Assembly: GCF_032854445.1 (NCBI RefSeq)
Contig: NC_088300.1
Coordinates: forward strand, 34,577,608 to 34,641,607
Reading direction: 5' to 3'
Origin: Liolophura sinensis
Lineage: Eukaryota > Mollusca > Polyplacophora > Chitonida > Chitonidae
Length of the DNA: 64,000 bases
The notes beneath the pieces are model-generated. The model worked only from the letters and a program-made list of their open reading frames with translations, did not search any database and was not told the DNA's origin. Position numbers and translations under genes: made by a program. This document shows positions 11,217 to 22,816 of the stretch, one piece after another; the stretch's first letter is position 1; every line of letters begins with the position of its first letter.

Positions 11217-12269
11217 TTAGCTCCTCGGCCCGAGTTCGTCAGAGGGCAGCTGGGAATTGACCATGCTCTTTAGATTCAGGAGCTTTCGGAAGGCGATCCT
11301 AAACTGTGGCATTCTCCGGTGATAAATAACCGGATTCATGGCGGAATTGGCTATACCCATGAACGTGGTGAATATCCGGACGATATCATACTTCTCCCGA
11401 GAGTCACTGTCTAAAGCGTGTATCTCCCACAAAGTGAAAATGGTAAAAGGCAAAACACAAATGGAAAATACACCGAATACCAAAAGCAGACCTTTGGCAG
11501 CTTTCTTGTTTTTCAGGAACATTGTCTTGTATTTACTGTCATTCCGTTCCCCTGACACAGAGGCCGCTTGACCACTTATCTGTCTGGACACCTTGTTTGC
11601 GGTGTGGAATATCTTCGCGTTGATTGCCCCAATTATGATAACGTCGATAAATACGTAACACATTATGAACGTAACGTACGTCGATGGAAGTACAATTGAG
11701 AATGTACACCTTACACAGGGTGTCCAGTCGTTCCAGCCTAGTAAAGGTAGAGAGGCGTATCCCAGGACGAAAGTCCAAGCTGCAGCACACAAGAACTTTG
11801 ACACCCTAGTAGTCATGATCGTTGGGTAGGAGTAAGGTTTTTCAATAGCAATAAAACGGTCAATGGAAATGAGGAGCAATATAAGTCCTGATGATCCTGT
11901 AGAAAGGAAAATACCACAATATCTTAACATGCAAATGACAAAAACAGACTTAAGTGCGGGGATGATGAAAATGGTGATATGCAAAGGCAAAATGAAGAGG
12001 GCAACGGATAAGTCAGCAATTGCCAGGTTAACAACAAAAATGTTCGTACTTGTTTGCAGTTCACGGAACCTCCAAACTGCCACCAACACTAAAATATTCC
12101 CGAATGCCACAAGAATGATCAGCAGCACTTCTGGTATGATGTACATCAGAGTCTGTAGCTGAAACGTTTCCACTGAACTTGTATTGCCATCTGGATGGCA
12201 AAAAGTCTTATTAAAGCCATGACGTGTAGAATTCTCCAAACTGTTTATTCTATCCATAAATGATGACAT
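11217..12269 (-). CDS. Rhodopsin-like (class A) G-protein-coupled receptor, intronless
   Basis: A single 350-residue open frame with seven hydrophobic segments. The N-terminus has N-glycosylation sequons at N13, N20 and N29. TM1 has the FGN motif, TM2 has LAIAD, TM3 ends in DRF (usually DRY), TM6 has CVLPF in place of CWxP, and TM7 has NPVIY. Cysteines at the top of TM3 and in loop 2 can form the usual disulfide. The LPLLGWNDW segment after TM4 and the short C-tail resemble adenosine-receptor and related amine/lipid receptors of class A, so an adenosine-like or orphan receptor is the best guess; the ligand cannot be read from sequence. The start chosen is the first Met, which gives a normal-length extracellular tail. 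Complete and without internal stops. Confidence 0.92.
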   Translation of the reverse strand: MSSFMDRINSLENSTRHGFNKTFCHPDGNTSSVETFQLQTLMYIIPEVLLIILVAFGNILVLVAVWRFRELQTSTNIFVVNLAIADLSVALFILPLHITIFIIPALKSVFVICMLRYCGIFLSTGSSGLILLLISIDRFIAIEKPYSYPTIMTTRVSKFLCAAAWTFVLGYASLPLLGWNDWTPCVRCTFSIVLPSTYVTFIMCYVFIDVIIIGAINAKIFHTANKVSRQISGQAASVSGERNDSKYKTMFLKNKKAAKGLLLVFGVFSICVLPFTIFTLWEIHALDSDSREKYDIVRIFTTFMGIANSAMNPVIYHRRMPQFRIAFRKLLNLKSMVNSQLPSDELGPRS

Positions 12270-13129
12270 CTTCTATAGGAAAGACGGCACTGAGTTTCTA
12301 CTGAAATAAATTTGACAAATCGGCTATATTCTTAGCTTCTAGTAAATATATCTAATAAAATCAGCGAGCTTCTTGGTTCCGAGTCGTATAAGTCTGATAA
12401 AACAGCGATCCTCAGGGTTTCCAGACCTTACACCAGAACCAACAAGACGCAACTGTGCTGACGAAAACCCATGTATCCAGGAAACAGCCAATGTGCGATA
12501 GTTTAAACACAACAATCACGCATGATTCTATAGACAACCGAAAATCACTCATCATGTGATTGGTAGAGCTATACCTTTTATCACATGACTCTTTTTCTAA
12601 CAAAAGCGGACACAATATCATGAGGAGAGAGCTTCTGCTGACAAATCACCGGTGAATTGGAACTGACAAATGAATCTCGTGTGAATTCATGCATATTACC
12701 CATTTTCGACGATAGCTGGCTATATTATTATCTTCAATATTTCCATAGGGTAGATTTTAGACTGCCAGTTTTGTTTTGGTTATATCCATTATATCCATTA
12801 AATGCTCGCCTCTAGCCATTGATCAAACGTGCACACATGCCTTAGGACGATAGCATGTTTGTTGTTCGTGCTGTGTACAAGTTAACTTAAAGAATTCCTG
12901 ACAAGTGCTTTTAAACCAAGATAAACACAATGCAAACTGTGAAATGGGCAGAATGGGGGACATTGGCAGAGCTGTGAAAATGGTAGGCTATATGAATTGT
13001 ATCTCAGACGAGCACAGAATCACTCACAAAAGAATAATGAATGAATGTTGTCCACAGCTCTACATTCAGACGAAAAATAAACAAAAGCTTTGGGGAATAT
13101 AGAAAAGCAATCTGTACGCTACATCGTTG
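12270..13129. other. GPCR upstream region, no gene recognised
   Basis: 5' flank of the GPCR gene on the minus strand. AT-rich, no convincing exon, no SINE. Confidence 0.5.
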
Positions 13130-13440
13130 AATATTTAAAGACAGAGGAGTGAGACGTGAGACGTGAGACATAATCTAATCGCGGACTCACTAGATGCGCG
13201 TTCAGTCCGATCCGGGGACATTTTTGGCACTCGGTAGTCTGTCCAATACCTAAACAATTTCGCGGGTCCGAATCCACCTCTCGATGCCATGGTTTGTTTG
13301 CCGGTTAAGTGGCAAGGAGCGGTGGTTTTCTTAAGGCACATTGGTACCCTCCGTTTTGAAGCTTGACCAATATAAGAGTACAATTCTTCAGTACGGTGTT
13401 AAACACGTGTGAAATGAATAAACAAATAAATAAAAAGTCC
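13130..13440 (+). repeat. SINE-like element, family D
   Basis: Ends with ATTCTTCAGTACGGTGTTAA and a tail of GAATAAACAAATAAATAAA, like the 3' end of SINE A, but the upstream body (CCATGGTTTGTTTGCCGGTT, GGAGCGGTGGTTTTC) differs. CCGATCCGGGG near 13210 could be a B-box remnant. Probably a distinct tRNA-derived SINE that shares its 3' tail with the others. Confidence 0.6.
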
Positions 13441-13886
13441 CTGTCAGTATCTTGGATAGGGAATTTCTTGATTATTCTCCAGGTCTCAAAGTCCGTGGCC
13501 CTTGGAGACAATAAAATGCAAGGGACTATTTACGCGGTCATGTTTTTAGAGACAAATAGTTTTCATTTTCCTGAGATAATCATTTCACTCATTTCAGACG
13601 TGCCCGTTAACAATAAAGGTTATTAACCAAAACTACTTCAGGTTAATCCAAATACTATATCCGGACGATAAACATCGCACATCTCCACAGTGTCTTTACT
13701 GGCCATCATCATGGGGATTTCAGTTTTATCATTGCCCAAGCTAACCATACAATGTTGCGCGTGACTTACTCATTTGTATATAACTCTTCATTGTTTGTAT
13801 TTATATTTTTCTGTGGAGGATACATGTGTCTGAAATAAACACAATCTGTCTACCTGTCTGAAAAGAAGGGTGCTCTTTGCTACAGC

Positions 13887-13926
13887 AGACATGGGTCACT
13901 AGCTAGGGAGACTAGTGACCCATCAT
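13887..13926. repeat. Short inverted repeat (hairpin)
   Basis: ATGGGTCACTAG and CTAGTGACCCAT face each other across about nine bases. Imperfect at the centre. No function assigned. Confidence 0.6.
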
Positions 13927-14298
13927 GATTATATAGGCTGGCTGGTGATAGGCTGGGCTGGTCATAAGCTACAAACAAGTCATGTACATGACAGTTACAC
14001 TAGCTGTCAGTACTTAAGTAACAAAAATAACACTTAAGTAACAAAGTCACCCCAGTTCCTGGCGTTACACTCATCCTAATTTATGCAAAGCTCATCTCTG
14101 GTTATGAAGGTTGCGGTGTTCTCCGGCGTGCATATCTACATAGATCAGACGTGTTCCAGATAAAATACAGATAAAGTGACCTACATATGAGAAGTTAGTA
14201 AGCTAGAATGGACCTCATGAATGTTTCTCGTAATTCCAGGTGTTAATGAGACGGATTTTTAGCATTTACCATCAACTAAGTAGAAACATATCGGCAAC

Positions 14299-17200
14299 AT
14301 GTTTGCGAAGTTTTGCACGATAGTTCTGTTAGCAGGCTATGTACTTGATACGAACAGTTCAGGCGTCGGACTCAAGGTACCCAGCGAGGCCGGATACAGA
14401 CAAGCCATTGACGTCTCGTTTGATGGCGAGACCCCTATGTACCTCGTAGAAAAAAACTTCATCAGTTTCACGCTGGATAGCTACGCCTTTCTAGAACACC
14501 TGAGGAATTTTAACGTCACGTAATGTAGCCTATCATATTATTTTTCTCTGCCAGAGTTGTTGTTGTTGTTGAACATATATTTGACAGGGCATTATCTTGT
14601 TCTGTATAACTCGGGTATAATCTTGACAGCTGCATCTTTTTGAAAGTTATTTTTGACATATATGCAGGAGTTTTATTTATTCATTTATTTACTTACTTAT
14701 TATTTATAATATTCTGATTATTGCACAATAATTCTGGAAATGCTCCGTCATGAATCTGCTACGGAGTTTTCATATGCTTGACGTGTTTAATGATTTACTT
14801 ATAATTCATTCCTTTCATTGTGTCATGGCAAATATATGAAATGTCATGCTATATTTTCTGCATTTAATTTTTCATTCACGTCGTAAAACAACATTTATAT
14901 TGATTAATACAAGTGCTAAACACCAATTAAGTCAGTATGCACCTGCTGTTTGTCCGAGTACGCCCGTTAACGCCAATCATATAAATAAATAAATAAGTAC
15001 ATGTCGGACACATGTTGTGAGGACAACGCAATATTCTGAATGATTCTTGACGAGAGACAGTAAAACCTTTACTTACATGTACTTCTGCTTAAGATATGCT
15101 GCAAAGGGGCATGTAATTTGCTATTATTTAAGGTTTTACTGGAAGCGTTATGATAAAACCCTATAACTGAGGTAAACTGACAAGAGGTTGGTATTTCACC
15201 GGTTATGTGTGACCGATTGGCTACTGTCATAAACTACCATCTTTATGCTGTTACTTGTTTGTGTCACAGCGACGTGAAGTACCAGAATGTAGCCCGTGGA
15301 CTGATTCCAGCTATGCTGAGGGTTGGGGGTACAGAAGCAGACAAGCTAGTGTTCAGGTATCCAGATCGAGGCTTTCACGTCATCACAGGTATAACACTAT
15401 ATACCAAGATGGCGAGATGTGTTTGCCTGTTGATTTCATTTCTTAGCTTGTTTGAGGTTGAAATGGCCATACCACTCTCTGTGTAGCAATCTTAATAACA
15501 GCATATCAATGTGGTTGTGACATTTGGACCTGACGAGAAAGACATGACGAATGGGATTATTACGATACTAGTACTAGTTACGTCCTTGAAGACGGAGAAT
15601 TGACTTACATTTGAAGATAAGGTGAACTTAAACTGTAACGACCTCCCCCTCCTCATACGATATGCTTGGTTTCGCGGGTAGTACATTTTATAAATTTCCA
15701 AATTTATAACTATATTTCTTTGTTTTTCATTTCAGCTGAAGACTTTGACAAAGTGTGTGAATTTACCAAAACAGTGGGATGGAACATGAGTTTTGACTTA
15801 AATCTGCTCTACAGAAACAACAGCCAGTGGAACGCTAGTGACGCTCTAATAATTATGAATTACGCCACCAGCAAAGGTTATGCAATAGATCTGGAGCTGG
15901 GAAATGGTGAGGGATTGTTTACAGTTTATAACAGCTTCTACTAAGTTAGCATCTGAATTAAACATTTGGTTCTCTAATACTGAACGAAGGATATAGGATT
16001 TACATGGAGTAATAGACTGTAGACAACTTGCACTTGCGGCCATGTTGAATCTGTAACAGAAGAATTTCATGGTTCAGTGCACACAGTGAAAGGCAACAGA
16101 AGAGGCCATGAAATTCGTTTGCTGTAAATTAAATATTAAATCATTTTAAAACTGAGATTAAAGAACGAAGAGAGTATTCAAAAATTCTTGTTGGTCACTT
16201 ATACTATACCATAGACGTACTTACATATTACATGTTCTTTGTTTCTTACTGCATTTATATCCCGTATCAGAACCGGACTTGTACAAGCAAACACAGCGCG
16301 TGGCTCCCGCCCAGATCGGACGTGACTTCATGAAGCTCCGGGAAATAATGAACTCCATGCCTGCTTATAAGGGGAGGCGACTCTTCGGGCCCTCAGTCAG
16401 CTCGGGGGCAGCTCACGTCTTCTTGGGAGAGTTAGTATTGCATTTGTATTGAACTCCGATTGCTTTTAATTCAAAACATATTTAATTTCGCAGTGGTTAC
16501 GGCTGAATTAAAAGATTGATTACAATTCTTGGCAATGTTGCAGAGTTAAACCATAATCATTCATTCTTACCGTTTATTGGCAGTAATATATTTAGTTTAA
16601 TACTTTCGGAATTGAAGTGGGCGTACATAAAAGCTATAACTACCGACCTTGGACATCTGGCTTTTTAATTGAAAAATTATTAGCCAAATAGATAACTAAT
16701 TAATCACCAAAGAAGTCAATCTAAGATAAAAGCAGTTATCTTATTCATCAGGTTTCTGCAAACCGGATCTAGCGCCATTGATGCCGTCTCAGTTCATCAG
16801 TAAGTAGACATGTTTTCACACACTCTGCGTGATACACTTCTTTTTTGCGCCACAAATCAACGTTCCGTATGAACTCGTTCATGAACAATCATTTCAACAC
16901 AAAAGTTGTGTTTCAACAGGTCTACCCGCATATGTACACATAACTGATACTCAGGTATGCATGAAATAGTGTTAGAATTAGCTGCCATATTTTGTGAAAA
17001 GATATGTGCAAATGAGCTTTCTTACATTTTTAATTCAACATTAAAATATGAAAGCAAATGTTACTTTCCTAAAAAAAAATGAAAAAGAGTAAAACGAATT
17101 AAAATTGTTATTTATAATAAGCTGCTTTTCCTCCGGCATTTGGTACGCCCTAGCAACAGTTGTACACTTTTACTCTTTGATAACGTATAGAGATGACTGT

Positions 17201-20200
17201 TTTTTTTTTTTTCGAAAACAGCTATTACTGTGGTGGGAAAGATCTTACTCCGTCCATGATGGTGGATCCTAATGTATTAAACAGTATCAACTATACAATA
17301 TCCGAATCCAGGGCAACCATTAAGGAAAACTCCAAGGGAACTCAAACACTTTGGCTGGCGGAAGCTGGCTTGGCCTGGAGTGCGTCTGCGCCTGACACTT
17401 CCGGATTCATTGCGGGATTTATGTAAGATCGGCTCTGCAATATGCTTCAGTGAAACATTAGCATTTTATGTACGCCAGTTTGAAGATCTTTCATCCCTTA
17501 TCCTACGGGAAAAGTCAATGTGCCAATTTGAAGATCTGTAATCACACATCCTGTAGCAGTGGCTCATTGGACTTATTTCAAAACTGACATTAACTTTTCA
17601 TCTCGAAAGAAGAATTCATCTTCATGTATTATATCATACTCCATACAGAGCATGCGCCGCTCTGTGTGCTTGCCTTACATTACCGCCACCACTAGCAAAT
17701 TTAGAAAAACGCTAATGTCACTGGGTAGAGGGTGATAGGGCAGGAAGTGGTAAAACAAAATTATTTATGAATGTTGATTAAATAGTTCAGTGCAAGAACA
17801 ACAGTGATGAGGATAATCCTGAAAATGCCTGCGGGCGTCACGCTGGCTCCAAAGGTCAGTCTTGTCTAGTTGTGGCATTGGTGTAAAGCGGACGTAAATA
17901 GCGGTAAATGCGCTGTAAGGAGTATGGTATTATATACCTGAACTCATAAAATAATATGTTTGATAAAACTATCCACCAAAAGGTCGCGGTAAACAAAATC
18001 GTGATATTTTTGTATTGCGTTGTTTGTTTGTTTTTGAAACTGTGTGGGCATGTACGGAATATGTCTATATCTGGAATACGTTTGAAGGTTAACACATGGG
18101 TCACCGAAAGCCCTTGTGAAGCTGGGTTATAATAACACTAAGCCGGCAGTTTAACAACTTGAATTACTGAGTCATATAGCACGTGAATGGTCATTCTTAC
18201 GTCACAAGTGGAAAACGTACCCTGATAATAACACGTAATTTACTGATTGAAATGAACAGGCCTAATCACAAAACAAGATGATTTTAGATATCAGCGATTA
18301 TTGATGACCTTTATGTCAAGTGTAGGATAAAATGAGGAAAAAGTCGCACTGAACATTTACAGGTCCTATTGTACTGCGGAAGCATTCATACCACACGGCC
18401 ACGAAGATCCTCTTTATCACTGTTATCGGTGTGAATTTAACCCCTCACTTAACTGTGTGAATTTAACGGTCTATTACCCCTCCTCACTCTGTGAATTTCA
18501 GGTGGATGGACACTCTAGGAATGTCAGCATCCAATAATGTCACCTTAATCGCCAGACAAACCTTTGGTAATTTGGTCGGCGACAATGCGACACCGACTCC
18601 AGTGAGTAAACTTGTTCCAGTCGCCAGATAAGAAAACTGAACAAAATACAATTGCCATAGGGACCTATTCAAAACCAATTACAATCGGAAAGCTTTACTT
18701 TGTTCTTTTCCATTATGTTAACAACGCTGAGCCATAGAGAAGCATCAATGTTAAGTTAGTGTTTTGATAGTTTGATTATTTACTTGGGATTTGTCGTAAC
18801 TATCACCATAATATGAGGGAAATATCGTAGCGATGCCTAACTGTTGATATATGTTTATAACGCTGACTGACTTCATATCCCCTCCGAATGTCACAGACCT
18901 CAAAGATCACCTCCGCCGGACCTAAACTCACTAACACCAGGCCCACACCCATACGCAAGGGGGCGAACGAAAAATTGCTATGATTGCTAATGCTGATGTT
19001 TTGAAGCCAAGGGGGGCGAACGAAAAATTGCTATGATTACTAATGCTGATGTTTTGAAGCCAAAGACTGATGATTTAAACTGGGCAGTCTTCATTTCTTC
19101 CACCAACAAACTGATAGCCGTCGAGAACTGAAGTAGTCTTGAGTAAGATCGACGTTAAACAAAAATCAGTGAATCAATTCAATCAGTCAATCAAACAATC
19201 TTTCTTTGTTCAGTGTCAATTTTCCTTTTTCATCTGTCATGTTGCTGCGATGTCAAGGCGGAGGACATCATCCTACTTTCCTCTTTTGTAGGAGTACTGG
19301 CTGACGTTCTTGTTCAAGAAGCTGGTTGGACAACGCGTGTTAAAGGTGTCCACAAATGACAACAGTGGTTACTTCAGGATCTACGCCCATTGCTCGTGAG
19401 TTATTATTCCATGCAGCCTTTCCGCTGTGATTTCTCATATTCTTTAAACAGTTATCTTGACATGAGTTACTTGTTGCATCTGCGTGGAAATTAGTGTTTG
19501 TATATTTAATAGCCTCACAAGTAGAATGAGACAGCTCCATATAGCCTACTACGGATATCGCCAACTAAACTGGCCATCACATGGGATTCCGAATCCATGT
19601 AGCATAATCGGCAATTTATCGGTTCATCTTGATTCAGTGCAGTGAATGATACTTACACGACAGCGGTAGTGTTATTGCCATATGCTACTATTGTCATTTT
19701 AGCCAGCAACCTCGGCATGGTCGTGGGTTCCCATGCTCTGTCTGATTTCCTCCCACCTAAACATTCTGGTCGACGTCGTTTAAGAGAAATATTCTTGAGT
19801 ACGTTGTAAAACATCCATCAAATAAATAAATATTATCATTTTAAGGCTTAATCGCCCAGGTGGTGTGACCTTCTACTATATGAACCTGTACAACAACACC
19901 GTGAGCTGGACGCTGCCATCATATGAGCACCAGACCTATGATATCTATAGCCTGACTGTGGGGGGCAACGGTACAATGTCATCCAGGTGTGTGCTAACAT
20001 TACAATACAAACTCGTCATATGAATATATCACTAAAAATATATCAACCCTACAGGTAATGGGCAGGGTTTATATGAATTAACGCTCGACTGATTTTCATC
20101 ATACATTTTTTTTTTAAAGTAAGCAGTAATGTCACGCTTACATGTAGTTACATTTTCTGAACAATATTTAACAAAAACACATCTGTGCAGTGCAATAAGG

Positions 20201-20551
20201 TGACATGAGATTTTTAACTGGTAATTTTATTACAATTTAAAGTCCAGAGAAAATGTCATTTTATACTGTTTTATAATATTCTTGAGTACGGTGTTAACAC
20301 CATTCAAATAAATAAGTAAATACTGATTTTATTGTGCAGCACTGACTGGAGACTATATTGGCAGCGAATAATTGTCTAATGCACATGTTTATTTCAGCAT
20401 TGTAAACCTGAACGGCGTCCCGATCAGCATGGACGGCCTTGACCTTCCAGTGCTCAGTCCCTTCACCTCACAAACATGGCCGGTCCCTGTCCCAGCATTC
20501 TCCTACGGCTTTCTAGTAGTGCCGAATGTTGGTATAGACGCGTGTCGATAA
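14299..20551 (+). CDS. HPSE-like: Heparanase-like endo-beta-glucuronidase (GH79), complete, ten exons
   Basis: Exons 14299-14519, 15270-15388, 15736-15906, 16271-16430, 16752-16799, 17222-17422, 18502-18601, 19292-19395, 19846-19986 and 20398-20551 total 1419 bp (472 aa) with consistent phases and GT/AG ends. Residues 1 to about 22 are a signal peptide. Heparanase landmarks in order: ARGLIPAMLRVGGTEAD, LELGNEPD with acid/base E171, DAVSVHHYY, LWLAEAGLAW with nucleophile E287, IAGFMWMDTLG, LFKKLVG, and the C-terminal AFSYGFLV beta-sandwich end. Family members cleave heparan sulfate outside cells or in lysosomes. Only about 11 residues separate the VF strand from the AEDFDKVC helix, where human heparanase has a 48-residue linker plus flanks, so this enzyme would be a single chain that needs no cathepsin L activation. 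This explains most of its shorter length (human 543). Several NxT/S sequons are present. Confidence 0.93.
17635..17927. mobile_element. MITE with TIRs and 8-bp target duplication (family M1)
   Basis: Left end CATACTCCATACAGAGCATG and right end CGCTGTAAGGAGTATGG are inverted repeats. The element is flanked by TATTATAT at 17627-17634 and 17928-17935. An 8-bp duplication suggests a hAT-type transposase in trans. No coding capacity. Related copies are at 27122-27433 and 30034-30288. It sits in heparanase intron 6. Confidence 0.8.
18956..19066. repeat. Two tandem copies of a ~56-bp unit
   Basis: The segment GGGGGCGAACGAAAAATTGC through GATGTTTTGAAGCCAA occurs twice head to tail with one internal difference, in heparanase intron 7. 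Confidence 0.9.
19070..19200 (+). repeat. Possible SINE tail
   Basis: CTTGAGTAAGATCGACGTTA followed by AACAAAAATCAGTGAATCAA and repeated TCAATCA looks like the 3' end of a SINE. The head was not recognised. Confidence 0.35.
19699..19830 (+). repeat. SINE family A, 3' half, in heparanase intron 8
   Basis: GCCAGCAACCTCGGCATGGT, then CTCCCACC, TATTCTTGAGTACG and CAAATAAATAAAT. It ends 15 bp before the exon 9 acceptor at 19845/19846, so the AT-rich tail lies where a polypyrimidine tract would be expected. Confidence 0.8.
20273..20317 (+). repeat. SINE family A, 3' tail fragment
   Basis: ATAATATTCTTGAGTACGGT and CAAATAAATAAGTAAAT in heparanase intron 9. Confidence 0.65.
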
Positions 20552-20899
20552 ATGTGACTGGGTATGGCTTTACTGTAGGAATATAACGGATTAGCAGACC
20601 TTCATTCCGAATATTATTTCTTTGTATAGTTGTTTGGAGGCCTCGAAAATCTGCCTGTATTAACAATGGATATTTCTGACATTATCTTCATTCTAATGTC
20701 CAGAATACAATACAGGAAAAGGTGATGGTTTCATACTTAAATGAAATTTCAACAATGCCCTTAAGACTTATGAAGGGCACATTCTTTTTAAAGATGGAAA
20801 TTCCAGAAGGCTGTCTGAAAAGTCTCTTGTCAACATTACCAGGACAAGAATTGGTTCTGACACCATTGTATCGTCTTAACCACTGACAATATTTACTTA

Positions 20900-21135
20900 T
20901 TGACTTATTGATTGGTTTATTTATTGGCTTTTTATGCGGTACTCGAGGATGTTTCATATAGTACGGCGAACAGCATTACAGAGGGAGGAAACCGGGAGGA
21001 GCGCGAAGGGAAATCCACGACCACCCGTAGGTGCTGACAGACCTTCCCGAGTACGACCGGAGGGGGCCAAGAATGAGCGAGACGTGAACTCACAGCGATC
21101 GCATTTGTGAGAGGCTCCTGAGTCATTTTGTTATT
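20900..21135 (-). repeat. SINE family A, degraded
   Basis: TTATTGATTGGTTTATTTAT tail, GCGGTACTCGAGGATGTTTC, GGGAGGAAACCGGGAGGAGC, CCCGAGTACGACCGGAGGGG, then GTGAACTCACAGCGATCGCA, in antisense orientation downstream of the heparanase stop. Confidence 0.8.
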
Positions 21136-21154
21136 CTAGCACTCTAACTTCTCG

Positions 21155-21635
21155 CTTAGATGAGGGAGGGAAGGGAAGATGTGGGAGGGAAGGGAGGAGG
21201 TGGGAGAGACAGAAAAGGAAGTTGAGGGAGAGATGGGAAGGAAAGATGGGAGAGATGGAAATGGAAAACGGTGGAGAAATTGGAAGGGAAGATGACGGAG
21301 AAATGAAAAAGAGAGATAAGGGAGAAAAATGAAGGTAAGGTAAGGAGAGACGGGAAGCGTAGATGGGAGAGATGGAAATGGAAACTGGTATAGAAATATC
21401 TTGGGAGGATGAGGGAGAGATGGAAAAGAATGATGAGGGAGATAAATAAAAGAAAGATGAGGAGAGACGGAAGATGAGGGAAATATGGAAAGAGAAGATG
21501 AAGGAGAGAATGAGCGGGAAGGAAGATGAGGGATAGATGGGAAACGAAAGGAAGATGAGAGACGGAAAGGTGAGATGGGCAGGGAAGATGGGAGGAAGAA
21601 GGGAAGATAAGGTAGAGTTGGAAAGGGAAGAGTTT
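21155..21635 (+). repeat. ~480-bp polypurine (GA-rich) tract
   Basis: Almost all A and G on the + strand, with irregular units such as GAGGGAGAGATGGGAAGG, occasional T and few C. Probably an expanded and degenerated GA-rich minisatellite. Such tracts can form triplex DNA and often cause assembly problems. Confidence 0.9.
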
Positions 21636-21899
21636 GGGGAAAGTTCGCCTATTCCATAGTCAAATGTATTGCAAATAGGAAAAACCTTGATTTTAGCAAG
21701 AATTCCTTAGATTTTTATGACCGACAGGCAATTCAACCGTTTTATGCACTTTTAGTTTATGACATACAAGCTTTTAGTGACCAGGGCACGTGTGTCTGAT
21801 AAAATCTACATCACATGTAATGTCGGGCATAGAACTTAGAAAAAATTATGTTAATATTGCAGGCCATGATAATTTGCAAGGAAAATAACCTATGGATTT

Positions 21900-22045
21900 A
21901 CTGTATTCCCTCCGGCTGTGCGTGGGAAGGTCTGGCAGTAACCTGCGGATAGTCCTGCGTTTCCCCCGGGCTTTGCCTGGTTTCCACCAACCATAATGCT
22001 TGCCGCCGTCGTATTTGAAATATCCTTGAGAAAGGCGTAAATAAA
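21900..22045 (+). repeat. SINE family A, 5' truncated
   Basis: CCCTCCGGCTGTGCGTGGGA, ACCTGCGGATAGTCC, CCCCCGGGCTTTGCCTGGTT, CATAATGCTTGCCGCCGTCG and a degraded tail. Confidence 0.85.
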
Positions 22046-22534
22046 TCATGTAAAGTCAAATACATCAAATGACGAGATGTAATTTGAACGATCATGGTTA
22101 GCGCAGAGTAAAGGCAAGTGTAGCTAAACGTTTAGCCTCAAGACTTCACCCAGTACAACATGCCCCTTAGATGTACACATATCTGGAACCGTAGTGAGAT
22201 CTGTTGTGGAGTTAAACAATACAAAAATCATTAATGTGGAGGGTAACGGGTGGATCCCCGGTGCGTTAGCCACACCATCAGTGACAAGTTCACCAGTGTT
22301 ACAATGGGTGCGGCCATTTTTAGACACAACCGTTTGGATATGTTCGTCAAGAGGTAACGTGAGTCATTCGTCCTCCTTCTTACATTCGAAGTGCTTGTGT
22401 TTGATTTTCACAAGTATTTCACCTGACAGAATACGGAATCAGGTGCAGGGAGAGGAAGGAGGGGTTAAGTGTATCTTGGGCAACGTGACATCGTTAGAAT
22501 GGTCCTTCAAGTCAATTTGTGCATCTTGTACTAA

Positions 22535-22770
22535 GTTTATTTATTTATTTGATTGGTGTTTTAGGCCGTACCCAACGATATTTTACTTATGCGACAGCGG
22601 CCAGCATTATGGTGGGAGGAAATCGGGCAGAGCCCGGGGGAAACCCGCGACCATCCTCAGGTTGCTGGCAGACCTTCCCACTTACGGCTGGAGAGAAAGC
22701 CAGCATGAACTGGTCTTGAACTCAGAGCTACCGCATTGGTGGGAGGTTCCTGGGTTATTGCACCGTCTTC
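22535..22770 (-). repeat. SINE family A, near full length
   Basis: TTTATTTATTTATTTGATTG, GGGAGGAAATCGGGCAGAGC, CTTCCCACTTACGGCTGGAG, then TTGAACTCAGAGCTACCGCA and the start of the head, in antisense orientation. Confidence 0.87.
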
Positions 22771-22789
22771 CTCTAACTGAAAATTCCCT

Positions 22790-22816
22790 GACTAGCTCAG
22801 TTTGTTTGAGCTAGTC
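22790..22816. repeat. Perfect 10-bp-stem inverted repeat
   Basis: GACTAGCTCA and TGAGCTAGTC separated by seven bases, immediately beyond the SINE at 22535-22770. No function assigned. Confidence 0.7.

Noticed and set aside
22194-22814. A 206-codon + strand frame
   Set aside because: About half is antisense SINE A and the rest has no domain. No heparanase exon 1 or 2 similarity was seen.
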